This document shows, piece after piece, positions 1 through 6,788 of a stretch of DNA of 7,594 nucleotides. Each line of letters starts with the position of its first letter. The stretch's first letter is position 1. The position numbers were made by a program, and so were the translations under genes. A model generated the notes under the pieces. That model saw only the letters and a list, made by a program, of their open reading frames with translations, did no database searches and was not told the origin of the DNA. Source of the stretch: Prevotellaceae bacterium (GTDB lineage: Bacteria > Bacteroidota > Bacteroidia > Bacteroidales > UBA932); assembly GCA_031264645.1 (NCBI GenBank), contig JAISDR010000271.1, positions 1 to 7,594 on the forward strand, written 5' to 3'.

Positions 1-60
1 CCTAACGGGCAATTGAAATACAAAATTTTGTCTTTCCCGGATATGAGGTGTGTTGGTTAA
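1..60 (+). CDS. Possible 3' end of an upstream gene (partial)
   Basis: Reading from base 1 in frame 1 gives 19 sense codons, ending ...SFPDMRCVG, then TAA at 58-60. The other two forward frames hit stops within the first 15 bases. The stretch is too short to recognise a family, and an open run of 19 codons can arise by chance. If real, it is the C-terminus of a gene in the same direction as the operon, ending about 120 bases before the next likely start. Confidence 0.3.
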   Translation, partial: PNGQLKYKILSFPDMRCVG

Positions 61-128
61 TTCGGTCTTATATTTTTCATGTCGTCAACATATTAAGCTT
101 TGGCGGCGCTGGTTTTCGGCAAAAAAAT

Positions 129-159
129 TTTTCTCTCTGAAAGTATTGTTGTATTTTTG
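129..159 (+). promoter_or_regulatory. Candidate Bacteroidetes-type promoter (TTTT -N19- TATTTTTG)
   Basis: TATTTTTG at 152-159 matches the Bacteroidetes -7 consensus TAnnTTTG exactly. Nineteen bases upstream, TTTT at 129-132 resembles the -33 element TTTG with one mismatch, inside an A7T5 tract (121-132). Transcription would start near 166-170 and give a 5' leader of roughly 10-15 bases before ATG 181. The box lies downstream of the alternative TTG start at 100, so if it is used, only the ATG at 181 can be the start. Consensus match only, with a weak -33 box. Confidence 0.45.
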
Positions 160-180
160 CGCCTAAACATACAGATAATT

Positions 181-714
181 ATGTTTGGACATATTAAAAA
201 TATTTTAAAAAACAAGAGTCTTAAAAGCGCTGCTGCCTGTGCCCGGAAAAGGGAAGAACTTGCGTGCAATTTCGAAATGGCGAAAACCATGGGAGTTATA
301 TATCCGTTCAATATCAACATTGACACAGTTTTAAATGCGGTGAGAGATGTAGCTGAGCGGTATAATATTGAACTGGTTTTCATGATATATTTTCCACAGG
401 ACAAGCTGCCCGAAGGGATTGAGATAAACTCGCCGTCGCGGATTTTCTTCTCCGACAACGAATGCAACTGGTTCGGAGTACCGAACGCTGCGGCGATAAA
501 AAACTTTGTCAATACGCGGTTTAATCTCCTTATTGACTTATCTTCAAAGGTTTGGTTTCCCCTGCAGCACATAGCGATTTCCTCCAATGCCGGTTTCAAA
601 ATCGGGCGCATAAACCACGAAACATATAATCCATACAACTTTGTACTGTTGGGTAGCGAAAACGAAGCGCAATTTATAAAGGATTTAGAAACATATTTAT
701 ACAAAATAAAATGA
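181..714 (+). CDS. DUF6913-like Bacteroidetes protein of unknown function
   Basis: A 177-residue soluble protein with no signal peptide or membrane segment. It starts with a basic, helix-prone segment (HIKNILKNKSLKS, about 3-15) followed by ARKREE, and then a core of alternating hydrophobic strands (MGVIYPF, LVFMIYF, FNLLIDLS). This pattern, and a position just before dapA, resembles the Bacteroidetes-only family DUF6913 as I remember it; the function is unknown. I chose ATG 181 over TTG 100 because the family begins with a basic helix like the one after 181, the extra 27 residues look unlike a conserved N-terminus, and a good promoter box lies between the two starts. Its TGA overlaps the dapA ATG (ATGA, 711-714), so the two are probably translationally coupled. 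The family name is from memory; that it is a coding gene is much surer. Confidence 0.8.
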   Translation: MFGHIKNILKNKSLKSAAACARKREELACNFEMAKTMGVIYPFNINIDTVLNAVRDVAERYNIELVFMIYFPQDKLPEGIEINSPSRIFFSDNECNWFGVPNAAAIKNFVNTRFNLLIDLSSKVWFPLQHIAISSNAGFKIGRINHETYNPYNFVLLGSENEAQFIKDLETYLYKIK

Positions 715-1577
715 ACAGAATTTCAGGCATGGGAGTGGCTTTGATAACTCCTTTCAAAAAAGACAAATCAATTGATTTTGATGCATTGGCAAAAGTTATA
801 GAATATGTGACCGACGGCGGAGCCGATTTTTTCGTAGCTCTTGGAACCACGGCGGAAACTCCAACCCTGGACGCCGCCGAGAAAAGAGATATCGTACAGT
901 TTATTGCCGAAAAAAACAGCAGGAAACTGCCACTGATTGTCGGCGTCGGGGGAAACAATACCGCCGAAGTGATTAAAAGCGCTGCCAGTCTTTACGACGA
1001 AGCCGACGCCGTGCTCAGCGTTACCCCATATTACAACAAGCCCTCGCAAAAAGGTCTGCAGGAGCATTTTACAGCCATAGCCGAAGCGTCTGCCAAGCCA
1101 CTTATTCTATACAATGTTCCCGGACGGACGGGCGTAAACATGACTGCCGACACATGTTTGAAATTGGCTGAACACAAGAATATTATCGCTGTCAAGGAAG
1201 CATCGGCAGACCTGAACCAGATGGCGTATATTTTGAAAGGCAGACCGGAAGGCTTTTCGGTATTGTCCGGCGATGACGGTCTGACACTGATGCAGATAGC
1301 TATGGGAATAGACGGAGTAATATCAGTTGTCGGAAACGCTTTTCCCGAAGAATTCGGGAAACTTGTACATCTGGCAATAAAGGGAAATTTTGCCGAAGCA
1401 AGGCTGATTTATCTGCAAATGATAGAAATAATAAACCTCCTGTTTGTCGAGGGCAATCCCGTCGGCGTGAAGACTGCCCTGGCTCTTAAAGGATTAATCG
1501 AAAACGAATTGAGATTGCCTTTAGTCAGGGGAAGCGAAGTTTTATGCGAAAAATTAAAACAACAAATACGATTATAA
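711..1577 (+). CDS. dapA: 4-hydroxy-tetrahydrodipicolinate synthase
   Basis: Condenses pyruvate with L-aspartate-4-semialdehyde to 4-hydroxy-tetrahydrodipicolinate, the first step of the diaminopimelate/lysine branch, in the cytoplasm. At 288 residues it has the normal length of this TIM-barrel, class I aldolase family. Visible signatures are GTTAETPTL (45-53) with the proton-relay Thr pair T46/T47, TPYYNKPSQ (105-113) with Tyr108 as the tyrosine donated across the dimer, YNVPGRTG (134-141) with catalytic Tyr134 and substrate-binding Arg139, and the Schiff-base Lys162 in VKEAS. SGDD (186-189) follows. The ATG at 711 gives the usual family N-terminus ending in MGVALITPF. The gene overlaps the upstream gene by 4 bases and lies 8 bases before the TPR gene. 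In the lysine allosteric site, the positions of E. coli His53 and His56 are Ala55 and Lys58 here, which suggests weak or absent lysine feedback (inference). Confidence 0.97.
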   Translation: MNRISGMGVALITPFKKDKSIDFDALAKVIEYVTDGGADFFVALGTTAETPTLDAAEKRDIVQFIAEKNSRKLPLIVGVGGNNTAEVIKSAASLYDEADAVLSVTPYYNKPSQKGLQEHFTAIAEASAKPLILYNVPGRTGVNMTADTCLKLAEHKNIIAVKEASADLNQMAYILKGRPEGFSVLSGDDGLTLMQIAMGIDGVISVVGNAFPEEFGKLVHLAIKGNFAEARLIYLQMIEIINLLFVEGNPVGVKTALALKGLIENELRLPLVRGSEVLCEKLKQQIRL

Positions 1578-1585
1578 ATTAAAAC

Positions 1586-2890
1586 ATGGATATAGACGAT
1601 GACATTCTGATTCAGAAATATGAGACGCTCCTGTATAACAGGGAATCAATGTATTTTGACAGCGAGGAGTTTTGCACAATCATATCTTACTACATATCGG
1701 AAAACAGGTATGCCGACGCGCTGGAAGCCCTGATTCGCGCGGAGCTGTGCTATCCCGACGACATGGAACTTGCGCTCTACAAAGTCAGGATAATGATGTT
1801 TCTCGACAACTTCGACAGGGCTTTCGAACTGCTGCAGGATCTGGAAAGCAGGGCGTGCGATTCATTCGAAATAAACCTGTACAAGGGACATATCTACACG
1901 CTGAACGACGATATCGAAAATGCAGTCAGGGAGTTTGAACTCGTTCTTGAGAAAAATCCCGACCTCGACGACGAGGAATTGCAGTATATTCCCAGTATCC
2001 TTATGGAACAGGGATATTGCGAGGAAGCTCTGATATTTTTACACAAATTTATTGATTACGGCATTGCCAGTGCGAAGATATTTTTCAATACCGCACATTG
2101 TTACGAACATATTAACAACTCGGAAAAGGCAGAGGAATATTACGAAAAATCTCTGGACGAAGACCCGTTCAGCGAAAGGACATGGGTGATTCTGGGGCTG
2201 TTCCATCTGAATCACGATAATGCGAAAAAAGCTCTGGAAGCCTTTGAGTTTGCTCTTTCCATAAACAACAACACTCAAATTGCATTCCTGTGTAAATCTG
2301 CCGCTTTGATTCAATCGGGAGATTATGGCAAAGCCATCGAATGTCTTTTGGATGGGATGTCAAAATCTTTAGGGGAACGTTCCCCTTTGTCCGATATAGC
2401 CGGTATACTGAATCCTTTCAATGATATTGAGGATATGGAGGATATGGAAGAAGACGAGTCGGAGTTCGAGGAGGAAAAAGACTTCGAAGTGCCTTACTGG
2501 GGTTTAAGCAAGGTATTATATGCGCAGGGAAATATCGAGTCGGCGATTCATGTTCTCAACAAGGCAATCGAACTTGATCCGGATAACGAAGACTATCTTT
2601 ATTTCAGGGGACAGTGCATCATCAGCCTTATTTCCAACAGGAAGGCGCTGGAAAACATACTGCAAAACTCGGATATATTAAAGGAATCAAACCCGGATGA
2701 TTCGGAGTTTGTCAGCAAGCATAAAAAAGCTGTTTTTTCCTATAAGATTGACGATTTGGAGGAATGCTGCAAGTATCTGCTCGAAGCGTTTGTAATTAAC
2801 AGCGAAGGACTTGAGATGTTCTTTAATACCTGTCCAAAAGCAAAAGACGATGCTTACATCATAATTTATCTTGGAAAACACCTTAAATAA
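1586..2890 (+). CDS. Tetratricopeptide-repeat protein with acidic linker
   Basis: A 434-residue, strongly acidic protein with no signal peptide or membrane segment, so probably cytoplasmic. It is mostly helix-turn-helix repeats of TPR type. The clearest are about 27-60 (RYADALEALIRAELCYPDD), 95-127 (ENAVREFELVLEKNPD), 164-196 (KAEEYYEKSLDEDPFSE), 198-230 (AKKALEAFEFALSIN) and 303-334 (IESAIHVLNKAIELDPDN). Residues 262-300 break the array: a palindrome-encoded stretch (262-267) leads into an Asp/Glu-rich linker (281-300) with a 9-bp tandem repeat. TPR arrays bind protein partners; the partner is not visible here. In Bacteroidales a TPR protein beside a DUF368 gene is, as I recall, a repeated arrangement, so a link to envelope assembly is possible but only inferred. 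It starts 8 bases after dapA in an A/T-rich leader without a Shine-Dalgarno. Confidence 0.9.
   Translation: MDIDDDILIQKYETLLYNRESMYFDSEEFCTIISYYISENRYADALEALIRAELCYPDDMELALYKVRIMMFLDNFDRAFELLQDLESRACDSFEINLYKGHIYTLNDDIENAVREFELVLEKNPDLDDEELQYIPSILMEQGYCEEALIFLHKFIDYGIASAKIFFNTAHCYEHINNSEKAEEYYEKSLDEDPFSERTWVILGLFHLNHDNAKKALEAFEFALSINNNTQIAFLCKSAALIQSGDYGKAIECLLDGMSKSLGERSPLSDIAGILNPFNDIEDMEDMEEDESEFEEEKDFEVPYWGLSKVLYAQGNIESAIHVLNKAIELDPDNEDYLYFRGQCIISLISNRKALENILQNSDILKESNPDDSEFVSKHKKAVFSYKIDDLEECCKYLLEAFVINSEGLEMFFNTCPKAKDDAYIIIYLGKHLK
2371..2386. repeat. Perfect 16-bp palindrome inside the TPR gene
   Basis: AGGGGAACGTTCCCCT reads identically on both strands (8-bp arms, no spacer). It encodes about residues 262-267 of the TPR protein, exactly where the repeat array gives way to the acidic linker. 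Confidence 0.85.
2429..2446 (+). repeat. Two tandem 9-bp units (GAGGATATG) in the acidic linker
   Basis: GAGGATATG occurs twice in direct succession and is followed by the related GAAGAAGAC. The units are in frame and encode the repeated acidic EDM residues of the TPR protein linker. Gain or loss of a unit would keep the reading frame. Confidence 0.75.
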
Positions 2891-2891
2891 T

Positions 2892-2978
2892 ATGAGGGAT
2901 ACGCTGGACGATATGATAAAATACATAACAGTAAATAAGATTAATAAATTAATAAAATTAGAATATATAAAATTATGA
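2892..2978 (+). CDS. Possible 28-codon small ORF between the TPR and DUF368 genes
   Basis: ATG at 2892 opens a 28-codon frame beginning MRDTLDDMIKYITV and rich in Lys, Ile and Leu. It fills the only long gap in the operon. Its TGA (2976-2978) overlaps the ATG of the DUF368 gene as ATGA, the same arrangement as the gene pair at 711. The second half is read from an A/T-rich stretch with a direct repeat of TTAATAAA, so its composition may simply follow the DNA. No family is recognised. It could be a translational coupling leader, a true small protein, or chance. Confidence 0.25.
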   Translation: MRDTLDDMIKYITVNKINKLIKLEYIKL

Positions 2979-3910
2979 AACGACGATTACAGGACTATAT
3001 GTTAGTAACGCTCAAAGGAATAGGAATGGGAGCGGCAGATGTGATTCCGGGCGTCTCGGGAGGAACCATCGCTTTTATATCCGGTATTTATGAAGAACTG
3101 CTGTCTTCAATAAAAGGCTTGCCTGAGGCTTTAAGGGTTTTAGTATCAAGCAAATTCAATCTAAAACTTTTCTGGAAAGCATGCAACGGAAATTTCATGC
3201 TGGCTTTACTGCTTGGCATAGGTCTGAGCATTGTGTCACTGGCAAAGCTGATGACATATTTGCTTGACACCTATCCAATTCCGGTGTGGTCATTCTTTTT
3301 CGGACTTATACTTGCATCGGTCTGGTTTGTCCTGAGAGATATAAAAAAGTGGAAGGTATCTTACTTTATTTCACTGATTTTGGGAATTGCAGCAGGCTAT
3401 CTGATTACGGTAATCACTCCTTCGGAAACGCCAAATGCCCTGTGGTTTATATTTTTATCGGGAGCTATTGCCATCTGCGCCATGATTTTACCCGGCATAT
3501 CCGGAAGCTTTATCCTGCTTTTGATGGGAAAATACACGTATATACTTGCCGCCCTGACCAATTTCAATATCCCGGTGATACTGACATTTGCAGCTGGAGC
3601 AGTAATTGGAATCATATCCTTTTCCCATTTTCTTTCATGGCTGTTGAAGAATTACAACTTCCTGACCGTATCGTTTTTAGCTGGGGTAATGTTCGGTTCG
3701 CTTAATAAAATCTGGCCCTGGAAAGTTCCGAAAATCGATAATCAGACCGGAGAAATAATCTCGTTTTCGGAAAAGAATGTTTTACCTTCAACATACAGCG
3801 AGATAATGGACTCTTCTTCACATGTTTTATACGCTATTGTAATGGTACTGGTCGGTTTTTCCATCATATTCATAATAGATATGGTAGCTACAAAAATGAA
3901 GTTAAAGTAA
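2975..3910 (+). CDS. DUF368 membrane protein, PopT-type polyprenyl-phosphate transporter
   Basis: A 311-residue polytopic inner-membrane protein with about 8 hydrophobic segments. The family hallmark is plain: GMGAADVIPGVSGGT (17-31) near the N-terminus, followed by FISGIYEEL. A related motif recurs in the second half, MILPGISGS (170-178) followed by LLLMGKY. The paired PGxSG motifs suggest two inverted structural halves. DUF368 proteins (PopT), like DedA-family UptA, have been shown to return undecaprenyl phosphate across the cytoplasmic membrane for reuse in peptidoglycan and other envelope polymers; function here is assigned by family. The polar loop at about 247-280 before the last helix holds most of the charged residues outside the N-terminus. 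The ATG at 2975 lies in an A/T-rich leader, and the next gene follows after 11 bases. Confidence 0.93.
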   Translation: MKRRLQDYMLVTLKGIGMGAADVIPGVSGGTIAFISGIYEELLSSIKGLPEALRVLVSSKFNLKLFWKACNGNFMLALLLGIGLSIVSLAKLMTYLLDTYPIPVWSFFFGLILASVWFVLRDIKKWKVSYFISLILGIAAGYLITVITPSETPNALWFIFLSGAIAICAMILPGISGSFILLLMGKYTYILAALTNFNIPVILTFAAGAVIGIISFSHFLSWLLKNYNFLTVSFLAGVMFGSLNKIWPWKVPKIDNQTGEIISFSEKNVLPSTYSEIMDSSSHVLYAIVMVLVGFSIIFIIDMVATKMKLK

Positions 3911-3921
3911 AAATTACGCAT

Positions 3922-5001
3922 ATGAATTTTAATAAAATACGCACAGCAATATGTTCTTATGGCTATTCGACGAGAATATTTCATGAGCCTTATATTTCGA
4001 CATTGCCGGAATATTTTGATCTAAGGGCTTTTGTAGAACGGAACAACTGCGATTCCAGAGAACGCTATCCCTCGGCGCGCATTTACCGCTCGTGCGAGGA
4101 ACTGTTTGCCGCGGAAGATATTGACCTGGTTATTGTTAATACGCCAAGCCCTACTCATTTCGAGTATGCCCGCAAAGCGCTGGAAGCAGGGAAACATCTT
4201 GTTATCGACAAGCCTTTCACTGCCACGTCCAAAGAGGCTGAAATCCTGATAAATCTGGCAAGGGAAAAGAATCTTGTGCTTACCGTTTTCCACAACCGGA
4301 GATGGGAAGGCGAGCTTATTGCCATGAAACAGGTCGTTGAACAGAAACTGCTTGGCAAGCTTATCGACGGGGAATTTCGTTTCGAACGTTTCAAAAACAA
4401 GCCCAATCCGAAAGCGCACAAGGAAGAAGCTCTCCGCGGCAACGGTCTTATGTATGAGCTTTGTACGCATTTGATAGACCAGGCGCTGTTCCTTTTCGGG
4501 AAGCCAAAATCGGTTTACGCTGAAATATGCAGGGAAAGGGATTTTTCGAAAATCGACGACTATTGCGTAATTGTCCTGTATTACGAAAATCAATTCAGGC
4601 TGCTGATAAAGAGCTCCCTGCTGGTTGCAGACGTCGGTCCCTCGTATATCCTTAACGGACACACAGGCTCGTTTGTAAAATACAGGGCTAATATCCTTGA
4701 AGAACAATCGGTTAATGGAATGCGCCCCGGCGATGCAAATTTCGGAAGGGAAGATGCGGACACGGCTGCCAGACTGACATGTCTGCAAGCCGACGGCTCG
4801 TTGGCGACAGTGAAACGCGCTTCGCCCGATTCTTCGTATGCCGGTTTTTATCAGCAGCTTGGAGAAGCGATACGGGCTAATCGCGAAAACGGACGCCAAG
4901 CGGTCAAAGTCCCCGTAGATCCGCAGGACGCTCTGCTTGGAATACGAATAATAGAAGCGGCGTACGAAAGCGCGAAACAACTTGGAATTATTAACTTATA
5001 A
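3922..5001 (+). CDS. Gfo/Idh/MocA-family NAD(P)-dependent oxidoreductase
   Basis: A 359-residue cytoplasmic protein with the two-domain layout of this family. The N-terminal Rossmann fold begins SYGYSTRIFHEPYI (12-25), matching the subgroup in which the nucleotide loop leads into F-H-x-P. VNTPSPTHFEYARKALEAGKHL (72-93) is followed by DKP (96-98), the family EKP motif with Lys97 as the cofactor and catalytic lysine. Residues about 125 onward form the substrate domain, with His183 in LCTHLIDQ as the likely second catalytic residue. Changes from the common pattern are Ser12 for the first Gly of GxGxxG, Asp96 for Glu, and Glu179 and Cys181 in the usual GxxxDxGxH. These enzymes oxidise or reduce sugars, cyclitols and related compounds; the substrate cannot be read here. 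Gaps of 11 bases on both sides place it in the operon. Confidence 0.92.
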   Translation: MNFNKIRTAICSYGYSTRIFHEPYISTLPEYFDLRAFVERNNCDSRERYPSARIYRSCEELFAAEDIDLVIVNTPSPTHFEYARKALEAGKHLVIDKPFTATSKEAEILINLAREKNLVLTVFHNRRWEGELIAMKQVVEQKLLGKLIDGEFRFERFKNKPNPKAHKEEALRGNGLMYELCTHLIDQALFLFGKPKSVYAEICRERDFSKIDDYCVIVLYYENQFRLLIKSSLLVADVGPSYILNGHTGSFVKYRANILEEQSVNGMRPGDANFGREDADTAARLTCLQADGSLATVKRASPDSSYAGFYQQLGEAIRANRENGRQAVKVPVDPQDALLGIRIIEAAYESAKQLGIINL

Positions 5002-5012
5002 AATTTAATATC

Positions 5013-6764
5013 ATGTATTTCGATTTATCCGGCTATATAGAGCATCTGGAAGCAAAGAACGAACTGATACGGATTAACGAATTTGTCAATCCCGAACTGG
5101 AAATCACCGAGATAGCAGACCGCATATCCAAGTCCCATGCTGGTAAAGCCCTGCTGTTCATGAACACAGGCACAAAATTTCCCCTGCTGATAAACGCTTT
5201 CGGTTCGGATAATCGAATCAGGTACGCTCTGGGAATAAACGATATGGACGATATACCGAAGGAAATAGATTCCCTTTTCAAAGACCTGTCCACTCCGAAA
5301 GCCAGTCTCTGGGAAAAGCTAAAGATGCTGCCTTCCCTTGCGCATATTTCGGAATGGTTTCCCAAGTCTATTAAGATGAAAAATCCTTCGTGCCAGGAAG
5401 TTGCCATGCCTTCTCCAAAGCTTGGCGACCTGCCTGTCCTTAAATGCTGGCCCCACGATGGAGGACGCTTTATCACTCTGCCCCTGGTACATACGAAAGA
5501 CGTCGAAACAGGCTTGCGAAATGTCGGCATGTACAGACTTCAGGTTTATGACGATTCGACTACCGGAATGCACTGGCACAGGCACAAAACCGGAGCCGTA
5601 CATTTCGAAGGATACCGGAAAGCGAAAAAAATCATGCCGATAGCCGTTTCCCTGGGCGGAGATCCGGTGTACACATGGTGCGCGGCGGCTCCCCTGCCCG
5701 AAAATCTGGACGAGTATCTGCTCGCCGGTTTTTTGAGGAAAAGCCCTGTGCGTCTGGTCAAATGCCTTACTCAGGATATCGAAGTCCCCGAAGATTCCGA
5801 CTTTGTGATAGAAGGATACATCGACCCGAAAGAGGTTTTTGTTTCGGAAGGTCCGTTCGGCGACCATACGGGCGTCTATTCCCTGCAAGACCTTTATCCC
5901 AAAATGCACGTAACATGCATAACTCACAGAAAAGGCGCTGTTTATCCGGCTACGATAGTCGGGATTCCGCCGCAGGAAGATTATTATATCTCCAAAGCCA
6001 TCGAAAAGATTTTCCTCAAGCCGATACAGATGCTTATCGCTCCGGAAATAAAGGAGCTGTTCCTCCCGAAAGAAGGCGTATCTCACAATATCGCTGTGAT
6101 TTCCATTAATAAAACATACCCCGGACAGGCTGTTAAGGTTGCAAATGCAATGTGGGGCGCCGGACAAATGATGTTCTGCAAGATAATCGTTGTAGTCGAC
6201 GCCAATGCATACAGTGTCAGCGCAATAATCGACGCTATCGGTAAATACTGGAATCCTTCCGCGGACACGTACTTCTGCAAGGGTCCGCTGGATATGCTCG
6301 ACCATGCAGCCCGCCAGCAGGGTTTCGGAGGGAAAATGTGCATCGACGCTACAAAAAAACTGTTCGAGGAGGAAACTGCTGTCTCCGAACCGCTTGCTGC
6401 TACATATATCTTTTGCAACGAGGACAATATTCCCTCGATAAAAACTAAATTCATGGTGATCTTCGACAGGGATATTGACGTTACCGACTTTGAGACATGT
6501 CTCTGGATCACAGGTAATAATGTCGATGTGAGCTACGACTGTAAAATCGAAAATGACTGCCTGATCGTGGACGCCCGTACTAAATTCGGGAAAAAAGGCT
6601 TCCTGAGACCCTGGCCTAATGTTATCTGTATGAACGACGAAACGATTGACTCCATAAATAATAAATGGCAAAACCTCGGCATAGGAGAGTTTATCCCTTC
6701 TCCTTCACTGAAATATAAACACTTCGTTAAAAACGAAGGAGCAGAAATGAATTATGAATTATAA
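5013..6764 (+). CDS. UbiD-family prenylated-FMN-dependent decarboxylase
   Basis: A 583-residue cytoplasmic enzyme of the UbiD family, which reversibly decarboxylates aromatic or alpha,beta-unsaturated acids with prenylated FMN supplied by UbiX. Visible are N170 and R175 in NVGMYR (cofactor and metal binding, and the catalytic Arg), the HWHRH cluster (187-191) near the metal site, E267 in FVIEGYI (metal ligand), and EGPFGDHTG (279-287) with E279 and D284 completing the E-R-E/D catalytic set. The length and the C-terminal IPSPSLKYK suit the longer group often annotated as menaquinone-biosynthesis decarboxylase, but that role is not proven: no UbiX or other quinone gene is present. It begins 11 bases after the oxidoreductase. 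The last codons (MNYEL) are read from a 7-bp tandem repeat, just after a hairpin at 6722-6738, so the C-terminus may be variable. Confidence 0.93.
   Translation: MYFDLSGYIEHLEAKNELIRINEFVNPELEITEIADRISKSHAGKALLFMNTGTKFPLLINAFGSDNRIRYALGINDMDDIPKEIDSLFKDLSTPKASLWEKLKMLPSLAHISEWFPKSIKMKNPSCQEVAMPSPKLGDLPVLKCWPHDGGRFITLPLVHTKDVETGLRNVGMYRLQVYDDSTTGMHWHRHKTGAVHFEGYRKAKKIMPIAVSLGGDPVYTWCAAAPLPENLDEYLLAGFLRKSPVRLVKCLTQDIEVPEDSDFVIEGYIDPKEVFVSEGPFGDHTGVYSLQDLYPKMHVTCITHRKGAVYPATIVGIPPQEDYYISKAIEKIFLKPIQMLIAPEIKELFLPKEGVSHNIAVISINKTYPGQAVKVANAMWGAGQMMFCKIIVVVDANAYSVSAIIDAIGKYWNPSADTYFCKGPLDMLDHAARQQGFGGKMCIDATKKLFEEETAVSEPLAATYIFCNEDNIPSIKTKFMVIFDRDIDVTDFETCLWITGNNVDVSYDCKIENDCLIVDARTKFGKKGFLRPWPNVICMNDETIDSINNKWQNLGIGEFIPSPSLKYKHFVKNEGAEMNYEL
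6722..6738 (+). other. 7-bp hairpin at the 3' end of the UbiD-family gene
   Basis: CTTCGTT (6722-6728), loop AAA, AACGAAG (6732-6738): a perfect stem inside the coding sequence, 24 bases before its stop. No T-run follows, so it is not a normal terminator. A role in mRNA processing or stability is possible but unsupported. Confidence 0.5.
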
Positions 6765-6774
6765 ATTATAAAAT
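6747..6774 (+). repeat. 7-bp tandem repeat (ATGAATT-type, 4 units) across the UbiD-gene stop
   Basis: Units are ATGAATT, ATGAATT, ATAAATT and ATAAAAT: two identical, then two degenerate. The stop codon TAA (6762-6764) of the decarboxylase gene falls in the third unit, so the final residues MNYEL come from the repeat. A 10-bp palindrome ATATTAATAT (6773-6782) follows directly. Confidence 0.7.
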
Positions 6775-6788
6775 ATTAATATGATAAT

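Noticed and set aside
93..704. 203-codon minus-strand frame opposite the first gene
   Set aside because: The + strand product fits the family and the ATGA overlap with dapA. The reverse product has no recognisable feature.
4021..4980. 319-codon open frame on the minus strand opposite the oxidoreductase
   Set aside because: A shadow of the Gfo/Idh/MocA gene, with no family features of its own.
5319..6671. 450-codon open frame on the minus strand opposite the UbiD-family gene
   Set aside because: The + strand frame carries clear UbiD motifs over the same bases. The reverse frame gives no recognisable domain and arises from codon bias of the real gene.
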